Notes under the pieces: generated by a model
Database searches by the model: none
Seen by the model: only the letters and a program-made list of their open reading frames with translations
Told to the model about the DNA's origin: nothing
NCBI GenBank assembly: GCA_049510055.1
Contig: JBEKZI010000047.1
Coordinates: forward strand, 1-15,847
Direction of reading: 5' to 3'
Length of the DNA stretch: 15,847 nt
Source of the DNA: JALHTV01 sp049510055
Lineage (GTDB): Bacteria; Planctomycetota; Phycisphaerae; SM23-33
Shown here: positions 1-6,107 of the stretch, piece by piece
How the letters are laid out: each line of letters begins with the position of its first letter
Position numbering within the stretch: position 1 is the first letter of the stretch
Translations under genes and position numbers: made by a program

Positions 1-1
1 C

Positions 2-241
2 ATTCGCATCGGCGCCGACGTGCCCAAGCAGTTCGCCAATGACCTGGCCTCCGAGAACGGCGCGGTGGCCAAGTACAACGCCACCATCAAGCTGGCTGTG
101 GAAGTCGGCGACAACGCCACCAAGGAAATCCTCGACGCGATCCTCAACGACGAGGACGCCCACGTCAACGAGATCGAGGAACACCTCGATCAGGTCAAGC
201 AGATGGGCCTGGAGATCTACCTCAGCGCCCAGACGGAATAA
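2..241 (+). CDS. bfr: Bacterioferritin, C-terminal part (5' end outside window)
   Basis: The last 79 residues of a bacterioferritin-type ferritin, the iron-storage cage protein that oxidises Fe(II) at an intrasubunit di-iron site. The visible part covers the end of helix C and helix D. It has the family's IRIGADVPK opening, LASENGAV with the Glu expected to bind iron, NDEDAH with the Glu-x-x-His iron ligands, and the closing QMGLEIYLSAQ stretch found near the C-terminus of E. coli Bfr. The stop is TAA at 239-241. The start, the first two iron-ligand helices and any haem-binding Met lie outside the window, so haem binding cannot be judged. No clear intrinsic terminator follows directly. A rubrerythrin-like gene at 12125-12607 is another iron/oxidative-stress protein nearby but not in the same operon. 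Confidence 0.9.
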   Translation: MRIGADVPKQFANDLASENGAVAKYNATIKLAVEVGDNATKEILDAILNDEDAHVNEIEEHLDQVKQMGLEIYLSAQTE

Positions 242-408
242 AGGCTCTCCGGCAGGTTTTTTACCCGCATTTTATGGCTTGGCCGGTCGCCGGGATGGTC
301 GTTCCCTTGGTTTTGTCAAAGACTAATACCGTATAAAAAGGCGAATCTGAAAATTTTTGTAACCTATTGTTTTTTATAATGTTGCTGGTTTCTCGGCGAG
401 GAATATGA
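242..408. other. AT-rich intergenic stretch after bfr
   Basis: No supported gene. The sequence becomes clearly AT-richer than the flanking coding DNA. There is a TATAAT at 375-380, but the only -35-like match (TTGTAA, 357-362) is spaced 12 bp from it, too short for a normal sigma70 promoter. A short CCGG-TCG-CCGG hairpin near 281-291 has no T-run next to it, so I do not call a bfr terminator. Confidence 0.5.
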
Positions 409-431
409 CCAGGAAAGATTATTTTTCCTGG
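409..431. promoter_or_regulatory. Perfect 8+8 bp inverted repeat overlapping a -35 box (candidate operator)
   Basis: CCAGGAAA at 409-416 and TTTCCTGG at 424-431 are exact reverse complements separated by 7 bp (GATTATT). The right arm overlaps the first bases of the -35 box (TGGACA, 429-434) of the promoter described next. A dimeric repressor bound here would block that promoter. I cannot name the regulator. An RNA hairpin from an upstream transcript is the alternative. Confidence 0.5.
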
Positions 432-456
432 ACAGGATACGGGGGGAGCTTATAAT
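429..456 (+). promoter_or_regulatory. Sigma70-like promoter of the candidate small RNA
   Basis: The -35 is TGGACA (429-434, 5 of 6 consensus) and the -10 is TATAAT (451-456, 6 of 6), with a 16-bp spacer. Predicted transcription starts near 463. It is one of the two best promoter matches in the window (the other precedes the tRNA) and is not in front of any conserved gene on its strand. Confidence 0.6.
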
Positions 457-462
457 AGGAGA

Positions 463-629
463 CGCTTAGCTTAGGAACGGCGGGTGCTCAAACCATACCA
501 ACCCCGCTTTTTGACATCTGTTTTGAAATTTGCCATTAGGCTCCTGGCTCGGTTTGTTGCTCCCTTCCTTCCAAACCAGCCAGAAAATAGGCAGGCCCGG
601 TCTGCTCCACCGGGTCTGCCACTTTTTTT
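463..629 (+). ncRNA. Candidate structured small RNA between bfr and the CBS-domain gene
   Basis: Supported by an upstream promoter, a downstream intrinsic terminator and internal structure. A stem-loop pairs CTGGCT-(C)-GGTTTG at 544-556 with CAAACCAGCCAG at 572-583; it has 12 pairs, one bulged C and a 15-nt C/U-rich loop at 557-571. A weaker GCGGG/CCCGC pairing lies near 480-512. The loop contains CTCCCTTCC, of the type that can pair with purine-rich Shine-Dalgarno sequences. A GTG-started 66-codon reading frame (484-684) with AGGA seven bases upstream overlaps the RNA. It has a hydrophobic-basic N-terminus but runs through the terminator, so I favour a non-coding RNA. Both ends are predictions. 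I do not recognise a known RNA family. Confidence 0.5.
590..629 (+). terminator. Intrinsic terminator of the candidate small RNA
   Basis: GGCAGGCCCGGT (590-601) pairs with ACCGGGTCTGCC (609-620), 12 pairs with one G-T wobble and a 7-nt loop, followed by seven T at 623-629. On the minus strand the same stem is followed only by TATTTTC. It may act weakly as the terminator of the CBS-domain gene that ends at 688, but the T-run marks the plus strand as the main direction. Confidence 0.8.
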
Positions 630-687
630 AATCTCTTCCCATTCAGCCGAGAGGCGTTTGACCGGCCTGGGTTTCTTTTTTTAAAAG

Positions 688-1953
688 CTATTCGCGGGGC
701 TTGGAGGCCGCTTTGGGCAGCTCGATCTTCACCTTGATGATCCGCCGCTCGTCGGCGGCCAGGACGATGAAGGTCGCCCCGTGGATGTGCAGGGTTTCGC
801 CGGCGGAGGGGATGTAGCCCAGCGAGGCGAAGATCATCCCCGCGACCGTGTCGTAGTCCTGATGAGGCGGGATGCGCAGGCCCAGGGCGTGGTTCAAGTC
901 GCTGATGCGCAGCCGTCCGTCCGCCTCCGCCGTCCGGCGGTCGATTCGCTTCAGCAGCGACGGGGCGGACAGATTGAACTCGTCGGCAATCTCCCCCACG
1001 ATCTCCTCCATGACGTCTTCCATGGTCACCAGCCCCGCCGTGCCGCCGTACTCGTCCAGCACGATGGCGACGTGTTCCTTGTTGGCCTTCAGTTCGGTCA
1101 GCAGCTCGTCCAGGTGCTTGGTGGGGGGGACCAAGAGCGGCTTCCGCATGAGGGTGCGGACGCTCGCCTGCCTGGACGACTCCGTCAGGTCCAGCAGGTC
1201 CTTGGCGTAGAGGATGCCCACGATGTTGTCCAGTCCGCCCTCGTAGATGGGCACGCGGCTGTGGCCGGCCTGGGCGATCTGTTTTATGGCTTCCTGGCAT
1301 GTGGCGTCCACGGACAGGGCGAACATTGCCGTGCGGGGCGTCATCACCTCGCGGGCTTCCATCTCGTCCAGGGTGACGACCGAGGCGATCATGGCCGCCT
1401 CCCGCTCGCCGACGGCCCCTTCGGCCCGGCCTTCGGAAGCGGCTTGGAGAATCTCCTGCTTGACCGTGTCGGTCTCCGGGTTCGCCTGGCCGGCCACTCC
1501 CGCCAGGCGGCGCACCGGCACGTCCATCGCGGCCATGACGGCCACGAAGGGGGCGAACAGGTAGCGGAAGACCAGCATCACCTCCAACGTCGCGGCCAGG
1601 ACCTTCTCGCCGGCGTGACGCGCCCAAGCGGTGGGAATGCCCACGCCCGCCACCGCGATAACGCCGCCGGTGACCAACAGCGCCGCCATCGCGTGCAGGA
1701 AATCGCGCCGGGGATCGAACAGGTCGAGAATAGCCACTAGCAGCACCAGGTTGCTCAGCGTGCGGCCGAACGAGGCGGTCAGTTGGAGGCTGCGGAGGTG
1801 GCGGTCCAGCAGGGCCAGCCGCCGCGGACCGCGGGGGCCCGCGAACGCCTTTTCCAGCTTCACGTAGCTAAAGCCGCGCAACGCAAAACCCGTCAGGGCG
1901 AAGAACCCCGACAGCACCGTCGCGACCGCGGCTAGGAATGCCAGTATTTTCAT
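688..1953 (-). CDS. CNNM/CBS-domain membrane protein (HlyC/CorC family)
   Basis: A 421-residue inner-membrane protein of the CNNM-CBS-CorC family, linked to Mg2+/Co2+ transport or efflux; the exact substrate is not known from sequence. Residues 1-150 hold hydrophobic segments forming a DUF21/CNNM domain. A linker leads into the first CBS motif near residue 203 (VMTPRTAMFAL) and a second CBS motif with DEYGGTAGLVTMEDVMEEIV near 300-318, the hallmark of HlyC/CorC proteins. The C-terminal transporter-associated domain follows (RISDLNHALG; HQDYDTVAGMIFASLGYIP). I chose ATG at 1953. A GTG at 1977 would add eight residues, and neither start has a convincing ribosome site. The gene follows the S24 regulator by about 70 bp on the same strand and may be its co-transcribed partner. 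Length is normal. Confidence 0.9.
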   Translation of the reverse strand: MKILAFLAAVATVLSGFFALTGFALRGFSYVKLEKAFAGPRGPRRLALLDRHLRSLQLTASFGRTLSNLVLLVAILDLFDPRRDFLHAMAALLVTGGVIAVAGVGIPTAWARHAGEKVLAATLEVMLVFRYLFAPFVAVMAAMDVPVRRLAGVAGQANPETDTVKQEILQAASEGRAEGAVGEREAAMIASVVTLDEMEAREVMTPRTAMFALSVDATCQEAIKQIAQAGHSRVPIYEGGLDNIVGILYAKDLLDLTESSRQASVRTLMRKPLLVPPTKHLDELLTELKANKEHVAIVLDEYGGTAGLVTMEDVMEEIVGEIADEFNLSAPSLLKRIDRRTAEADGRLRISDLNHALGLRIPPHQDYDTVAGMIFASLGYIPSAGETLHIHGATFIVLAADERRIIKVKIELPKAASKPRE

Positions 1954-2025
1954 CGCACTTGTCTGCTCATTCGGCACGCTGGATTGCCCACCCAGGGGCT
2001 ATCCGCGGGCCTGGCGGCGGCTGCC

Positions 2026-3018
2026 TTACACGCGCACGCGGGTCAGGACGGCCAGGGCCCATCGCACCTTCGAGACCGGGAACACCTGCGGGACGAGCTG
2101 CTCGTCAATCGGGATCAGGTGCACCCGGTCGCCCACGCGCCGGTAAAGCTTGCAGATCACGCCGATCTGCCCCGTCAGTTGCACGACGGCCGGCCGACCG
2201 TCCACGGCCGGGGCGGAGGGGCTCAAGATTACTAGGTCGCCGTGACGGATGTCCGGGGCCATCGAGTCTCCGTCGATCCGCAGGGCAAAGGCGTCGCCAT
2301 ATCGCCTCTTGAGGGCCTCGGCGGCGATGAATTCCACCACAGGTGACTTCGCGCCGCCCGGCAGCGTGATGACTTGGACCGCCGTCTGGTCCGCCGATCC
2401 CTGCTCGGCCGCGGCCGCCGGCTGAACGGAGCGGTGGGGGGCGCGGCAATAGCGTTCCACCAGCTCGTCCAGCGTCGTCAGGCCCGCCGCCTCCTCCGCG
2501 CGCGACCAGAAATGCGCCACGCCGGCGGCCGTCCGGCCCAGGATGGGGATCCAGGTCTCTTTGGCGGGCTGGCCCTCGGCCGGCGGGGGCTGCTCCTTGG
2601 TCTTGGGTGCCGCTTTCGGTGCGGCCGTGGGAACTTCCGGAAAAATAGCCTGCGGCACCTGGCCGGCGGGGAACTTCTGCACGCCGCTGAGGATCTCCAG
2701 AAAGACCGCCAGCGGCCCGGCCGCCTTGGGACTGTCAGCCAGCAGCCTGGCCACACGCTGCACCAGGGGGTGGCCGGCGGCGACGTCTATCCCCGCTTTG
2801 GTCTTGCCGGTCAGCAGCCAGTACAGGTCCACCCCCGTGCACTCGGCGATTTTCACCAGGACCTCCGCCGGCGGCACGCGGGTGGATTCGTAGTAATCGT
2901 ACGTGCTGGGAGAGATACCTAACTTCTTTGCGAAAGAGGCTTTACCCCTCGGCCCGGCCGTCTCAAGGCGGAGTTGGGCTATTCGGCGGCAGATTTCCGT
3001 GTCTTGGCGAGGCGGCAT
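2026..3018 (-). CDS. XRE-HTH / S24 (LexA-CI type) self-cleaving transcriptional regulator
   Basis: A 330-residue repressor-like protein. Residues 1-75 form an XRE helix-turn-helix (KASFAKKLGISPSTYDYYES; VLVKIAECTGVDLYWLLTG). A Pro/Ala-rich linker follows near 115-155. The LexA/CI-type cleavage motif IPILGRTAAG has its Ala-Gly at 165-166. The S24 peptidase has GDSM with Ser252 and VICK with Lys290, spaced 38 residues, close to the LexA Ser-Lys spacing, so the catalytic dyad is intact. About 87 residues separate the cleavage site from Ser252, against 35 in E. coli LexA, so there is an insert of about 50. I set the start at ATG 3018 because the HTH begins just after it. The frame stays open upstream to 3225, but that part crosses an AT-rich operator-like region. 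No phage genes are nearby. Target genes are unknown; self-regulation is likely from the adjoining inverted repeat. Confidence 0.87.
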   Translation of the reverse strand: MPPRQDTEICRRIAQLRLETAGPRGKASFAKKLGISPSTYDYYESTRVPPAEVLVKIAECTGVDLYWLLTGKTKAGIDVAAGHPLVQRVARLLADSPKAAGPLAVFLEILSGVQKFPAGQVPQAIFPEVPTAAPKAAPKTKEQPPPAEGQPAKETWIPILGRTAAGVAHFWSRAEEAAGLTTLDELVERYCRAPHRSVQPAAAAEQGSADQTAVQVITLPGGAKSPVVEFIAAEALKRRYGDAFALRIDGDSMAPDIRHGDLVILSPSAPAVDGRPAVVQLTGQIGVICKLYRRVGDRVHLIPIDEQLVPQVFPVSKVRWALAVLTRVRV

Positions 3019-3044
3019 AAAATATTCGCAAATATGAATATTTT
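3019..3044. promoter_or_regulatory. 9+9 bp inverted repeat directly before the S24 regulator start (candidate auto-operator)
   Basis: AAAATATTC (3019-3027) and GAATATTTT (3036-3044) are exact reverse complements with an 8-bp spacer. The repeat touches the ATG of the HTH/S24 regulator. This is where a LexA/CI-like repressor would be expected to bind its own gene. A TGACGTCA palindrome at 3048-3055 lies just upstream. Confidence 0.6.
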
Positions 3045-3067
3045 TATTGACGTCATACACAAACGCG

Positions 3068-3096
3068 TATATAGCATTCTGCAATGCGATTGTCGG
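3068..3096 (-). promoter_or_regulatory. Weak candidate promoter of the S24 regulator
   Basis: Read on the minus strand, the -35 is CCGACA (3096-3091, 4 of 6) and the -10 is TATATA (3073-3068, 4 of 6), with a 17-bp spacer. Transcription would start near 3061, so the TGACGTCA palindrome and the inverted repeat fall in the short leader. The match is moderate. Confidence 0.3.
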
Positions 3097-3445
3097 CGGC
3101 ATTTTAGCCCGCAACCGCGTGGGAGCAAGGGAAAACAATTGAAAGCTCAAAATCCCAGGCACAAGGGCCAACAAGAGGAGCTTCATGAAATCCTTGCCGG
3201 CCTTGTGATCCTGATAGGCTGGCAACAGGAACTTTTGCGTCGAGCCCTGGGGCTATTGGGCGAGCGGCGTCTCCGCCCGATGCGATACCCGCGCCGCGCC
3301 AAGCCGACCTCGCAGTAGCGATGTCCGTGTGTCCCCGTAAGACCGGGGGCTTTGGGACGATTCTCACGGGCATCCTGGCCCCTAAGGACTGGCTGCTCCA
3401 GGCCGGCCTGGGGGCTGCGCACAGGAAGGCGGGGGGCGGCATTTT
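3097..3445. other. Gene-free stretch between plsY and the S24 regulator
   Basis: No conserved protein or RNA family is recognised. It contains a hairpin GTCCCCG/CGGGGGC (3331-3337 with 3344-3350, one G-T wobble, loop TAAGAC) and a perfect 14-bp palindrome CCAGGCCGGCCTGG (3398-3411). Neither is followed by a T-run, so a plsY terminator is not established. A reading frame in phase with the regulator crosses part of it (see rejected items). Confidence 0.4.
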
Positions 3446-4123
3446 TTAGGCGCCGCCGGCGGGGTCGGCCTTGCGGCCGATCTTGTTTTCCGTCCCGTTC
3501 AGCAGGCGGCGGATGTTGGAGCGGTGCCGGACGATAATCAGCACCGCCACAGCCGCGGCGAAGATCAACAGCGGCCAAAGCTCCGCCAGTTTCCCGCGGT
3601 TGAAGACCGCAAGCAGCGGCACGAACACCATAGCCGCGACAATGCTGCCCAGCGAGACGTAGCGGCTGGCCAGCGTGACGACAAGCCACAACCCTAAGGC
3701 CACCGCACCGGCCGCCGTGAAGTACGGATAGATGCCTAGCACCACGCCCAGCGCCGTGGCCGCGCCCTTGCCGCCGCGGAATCGCAGGTAGAAGCTGAAC
3801 ACGTGGCCCAGCACGGCCGCCAACCCCACCGCCAGCCAGGCCGCCTGGGCCTGCGGCGTCGGCACCGCTCCGCCGGCCGGTCGGACCATCGCGCCTGCGA
3901 CGGCCACGGGCAGGAACCCCTTGGCCACGTCCAGGGCGAAGCACAGGTACCCCCAGCGGCGGCCCAGCACGCGGCCGACGTTGGTGGCCCCGATGTTGCC
4001 GCTGCCGCTGCGGCGCAGGTCCACGCCGTGCGCCCGCGCCAGGATCACGCCGAACGGCGTGGAGCCGACGACGTACGCCGCCAGCGGCAGGACGACGAAC
4101 AGGATGAGGTCGTGCGTGCTCAT
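3446..4123 (-). CDS. plsY: Glycerol-3-phosphate acyltransferase PlsY
   Basis: A 225-residue integral membrane acyltransferase that moves acyl groups from acyl-phosphate to glycerol-3-phosphate, giving lysophosphatidate, the first step of phospholipid synthesis with PlsX. The three family motifs are present: SGSGNIGATN (39-48), GHVFSFYLRFRGGKGAAT (106-123) and RHRSNIRRLLNGTE (199-212), set among hydrophobic segments typical of a polytopic protein. Length is usual for PlsY. The ATG at 4123 overlaps the stop of the upstream glycosyltransferase in the sequence ATGA, which implies translational coupling. It is the last gene of the LPS-core operon here. plsX is not in the window. Confidence 0.95.
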   Translation of the reverse strand: MSTHDLILFVVLPLAAYVVGSTPFGVILARAHGVDLRRSGSGNIGATNVGRVLGRRWGYLCFALDVAKGFLPVAVAGAMVRPAGGAVPTPQAQAAWLAVGLAAVLGHVFSFYLRFRGGKGAATALGVVLGIYPYFTAAGAVALGLWLVVTLASRYVSLGSIVAAMVFVPLLAVFNRGKLAELWPLLIFAAAVAVLIIVRHRSNIRRLLNGTENKIGRKADPAGGA

Positions 4124-5274
4124 GGCCGGTTCGTGATTTTCGCGTATGCCTGCAACAGTTCATCTACGTGGCGGGTCATGCTCAGTCCGTCGGCCGCCTG
4201 TCGGCAGGCGGCCAGGAACGCCGCCCGCCGCGCCGGCTCGGCCAGATCTTCCATGGCCGCGGCGATCTCCGCCTGGCTGCGGGGCGACGGCACGACCAGC
4301 CCCGCGCCTCCCGCCAGCACCTCTGCGGCGCCATTGAAGGCCGTCGTGATGGAGGGCACGCCGCATCGCGTCGCCTCCAGCACGACGCGGCTGCACGGAT
4401 CGTACCAGCTCAGCAGCAGACACACGTCGGCGGCGGCGTACCACTGGAAGACGTTTTCCGTGGGCGGGACGAAGACGACCTCCGGCCCGACGTCGCGCAG
4501 GCTGGCGTGGCGGTGATAGCCTTCCACCAGCTCTCGGCCGACGATGACGAGCCGGCCGCCGGTCTTGCGCCTCTCGTCGTGATACCAGCGGGCGAACGCC
4601 TCGATGGCCTCGGCCACGCCCTTCAGCGCGAAGTTCGTCGCCACGGTCAGGAACACCGCGTCGCCCTCGGCCACGCGGAGGTGGGCCCGCAGATCCTGCC
4701 GCCATTGCCGGGCCTGGGCCGCGGCGGGATCGGGCACGTCGGCGGCGTTGTAGATGACCTGCACACCGTCGGTCCGGCCGTAGTAGCGGGCGAATTCCTG
4801 GGCCACCATCCGGCTGACGGCCAGGCACAGGACGTTGGGATCGCTAGCGACCTGTCGCTCCAGGCGGCCCAGCAGGCCGCGGCAGGGGCGGAACGGTCGG
4901 GCCAGGTGCACCAGCGGCCGCACAAACATCGGCCGCCGCCGCAACGACGCGGCCCACTGAGCGGGAATCGTGCCGCCTCGCGGCTGATACACGTTGGCCC
5001 CCGGCAGCGGCAGCATGGCGTGGACGACATCGTAGCGGCTGGCGGAGATATCGTTCTGGACGGCCGCGACGAACCGCCGCAGCCGCGACGCCCGGCCCAA
5101 GCCGCTCGCCCCCAGCGGGCGGACCTTGACGCCTTCGCCGCTCCAGCCGCCCGTCTGGCACAGGACCGTCACGTCGTGGCGGCGGCGAGCCAGCTCGGCG
5201 GCGATCTGCGCGGTGGAGGTCTCGCGGCCGCCGCGGCGAACGTCCATCCTCTCGATGACCAGGGCGATCCTCAT
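4120..5274 (-). CDS. GT4-family glycosyltransferase, WaaG-like (LPS core)
   Basis: A 384-residue GT-B fold glycosyltransferase of family 4. The N-terminal acceptor domain opens with MRIALVIERMDVRRGGRE, a Gly-rich loop typical of the family. The C-terminal nucleotide-sugar domain includes KGVAEAIEAFARW (218-230), the ENVFQWYAAADVCLLLSW segment (273-290) and YDPCSRVVLEATRCGVPSITT (291-311), where Asp292 replaces the first Glu of the usual E-x7-E motif and Glu300 is kept. Resemblance to the LPS core glucosyltransferase WaaG, together with heptosyltransferase and LPS-kinase neighbours, suggests LPS outer-core addition at the cytoplasmic face. The donor and acceptor sugars cannot be read from sequence. 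It overlaps its neighbours on both sides by 4 bp. Confidence 0.88.
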   Translation of the reverse strand: MRIALVIERMDVRRGGRETSTAQIAAELARRRHDVTVLCQTGGWSGEGVKVRPLGASGLGRASRLRRFVAAVQNDISASRYDVVHAMLPLPGANVYQPRGGTIPAQWAASLRRRPMFVRPLVHLARPFRPCRGLLGRLERQVASDPNVLCLAVSRMVAQEFARYYGRTDGVQVIYNAADVPDPAAAQARQWRQDLRAHLRVAEGDAVFLTVATNFALKGVAEAIEAFARWYHDERRKTGGRLVIVGRELVEGYHRHASLRDVGPEVVFVPPTENVFQWYAAADVCLLLSWYDPCSRVVLEATRCGVPSITTAFNGAAEVLAGGAGLVVPSPRSQAEIAAAMEDLAEPARRAAFLAACRQAADGLSMTRHVDELLQAYAKITNRP

Positions 5275-6107
5275 GCGGTGCGGTTTCCGGGCGACGCGTG
5301 CTTGCGAGCGTGGCGGCGGGTGATCGCGGCCGCCTTGCGGTCGACGCAGCGATTATAGCGGGCCGCGTCGGACCGGCCACGGGCGGCCAGATACTGGCGC
5401 ATGAAGTCCGCCCAGTGCCGCCGGACCCACTCCGCCGGCATGGAGAACTTCAGTTGCGCCAGGTCCTTGACCTGCCAGCGGAATCGCCGCCAGCGCGGGG
5501 CGAACATCCGCGCCAGGTCGATCAGGTACAACTCGACGCTGCCGGCGGGCTCTTGCTCCTGCTCTTGCTCTTGCAAAAAAATATGGCCGGCGTACAGGTC
5601 GCGATGGACGTAGCCGGCGGCGTGCAGCGTGGCCGCAAGCTTGGCCAGCTTGGCCGCCAGCGTCGCCCCGGCTTGCGGCCCGCCGCGAGACAGGTAGGCG
5701 GCGGCGCATCGTTCTAGGGCGTCGCCGGGGACGGCGGCGGCGATCAGGTAACCGGGGCGCACTCCCAGCCAGCCGCAGTGCTCTTCCCATCGGACGACCT
5801 GCATGGTCGGCACGCCGGCGGCCGCGGCGCGTTGAATGTTGTCGTACTCCACTCGGGCCGGGCCGGCCGCAAAACCGTAGGTCCACCCTCGCCGCAGCCG
5901 CGAGAAGAAACTCTCCGGCGCGTAGCGCTTCAGGTACAGCACGTGGCGGCGGCCGGTGCGGTCCGTCAACTCAATCCGCGTGCGCCGCCGGTTGCCCAGC
6001 GAGGGCTTGACTAGGTCCTGTCCGCCGCCATAAGCAAACGCGCCTTCCAAGCTGTTCAGCCCGGCCGCGGCCAGGGCTTCGTCCAGCGGGTCATTGCGTT
6101 CGCTCAT
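5271..6107 (-). CDS. LPS core kinase, KdkA/WaaP/InaA family
   Basis: A 278-residue protein-kinase-fold enzyme expected to phosphorylate a Kdo or heptose of the LPS inner core. Kinase elements in order: the ATP-binding Lys60 in VLYLKRY, a probable helix-C Glu87, the catalytic loop YVHRDLYAGHIFL with Asp170, and LIDLAR with Asp197 in place of DFG. This HRD-L-Y-x-x-H form is typical of WaaP/KdkA proteins. The start is ATG at 6107, which overlaps the stop of the upstream heptosyltransferase as ATGA; the frame is open further upstream but lies inside that gene. Between catalytic loop and metal-binding Asp there is a Gln-Glu repeat (about 179-186) encoded by short DNA repeats next to a 7-base homopolymer. 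Which sugar is phosphorylated cannot be told. Confidence 0.87.
   Translation of the reverse strand: MSERNDPLDEALAAAGLNSLEGAFAYGGGQDLVKPSLGNRRRTRIELTDRTGRRHVLYLKRYAPESFFSRLRRGWTYGFAAGPARVEYDNIQRAAAAGVPTMQVVRWEEHCGWLGVRPGYLIAAAVPGDALERCAAAYLSRGGPQAGATLAAKLAKLAATLHAAGYVHRDLYAGHIFLQEQEQEQEPAGSVELYLIDLARMFAPRWRRFRWQVKDLAQLKFSMPAEWVRRHWADFMRQYLAARGRSDAARYNRCVDRKAAAITRRHARKHASPGNRTA
5551..5581. repeat. Four 6-bp repeats plus a 7-base homopolymer inside the LPS kinase gene
   Basis: Plus-strand units TCTTGC, TCCTGC, TCTTGC, TCTTGC (5551-5574) run straight into seven A (5575-5581). In the gene they encode alternating Gln and Glu, preceded by a T7 run. Gain or loss of a hexamer would keep the frame; slippage in the homopolymer would break it. 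Confidence 0.85.

Noticed and set aside
357..380. Promoter using TATAAT at 375-380
   Set aside because: The nearest -35-like sequence is only 12 bp away. The element at 429-456 is much better.
2026..3018. Phage CI repressor marking a prophage
   Set aside because: The protein type fits, but no cro, integrase, structural or lysis genes are found; the neighbours are housekeeping and envelope genes.
3019..3225. N-terminal extension of the S24 regulator, including a signal-peptide-like stretch from ATG 3186 with AAGGA upstream
   Set aside because: The frame is open, but the HTH starts right after ATG 3018, and the extension covers the AT-rich inverted repeat and putative promoter. A signal peptide before an HTH domain would be odd. 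It remains a small possibility.
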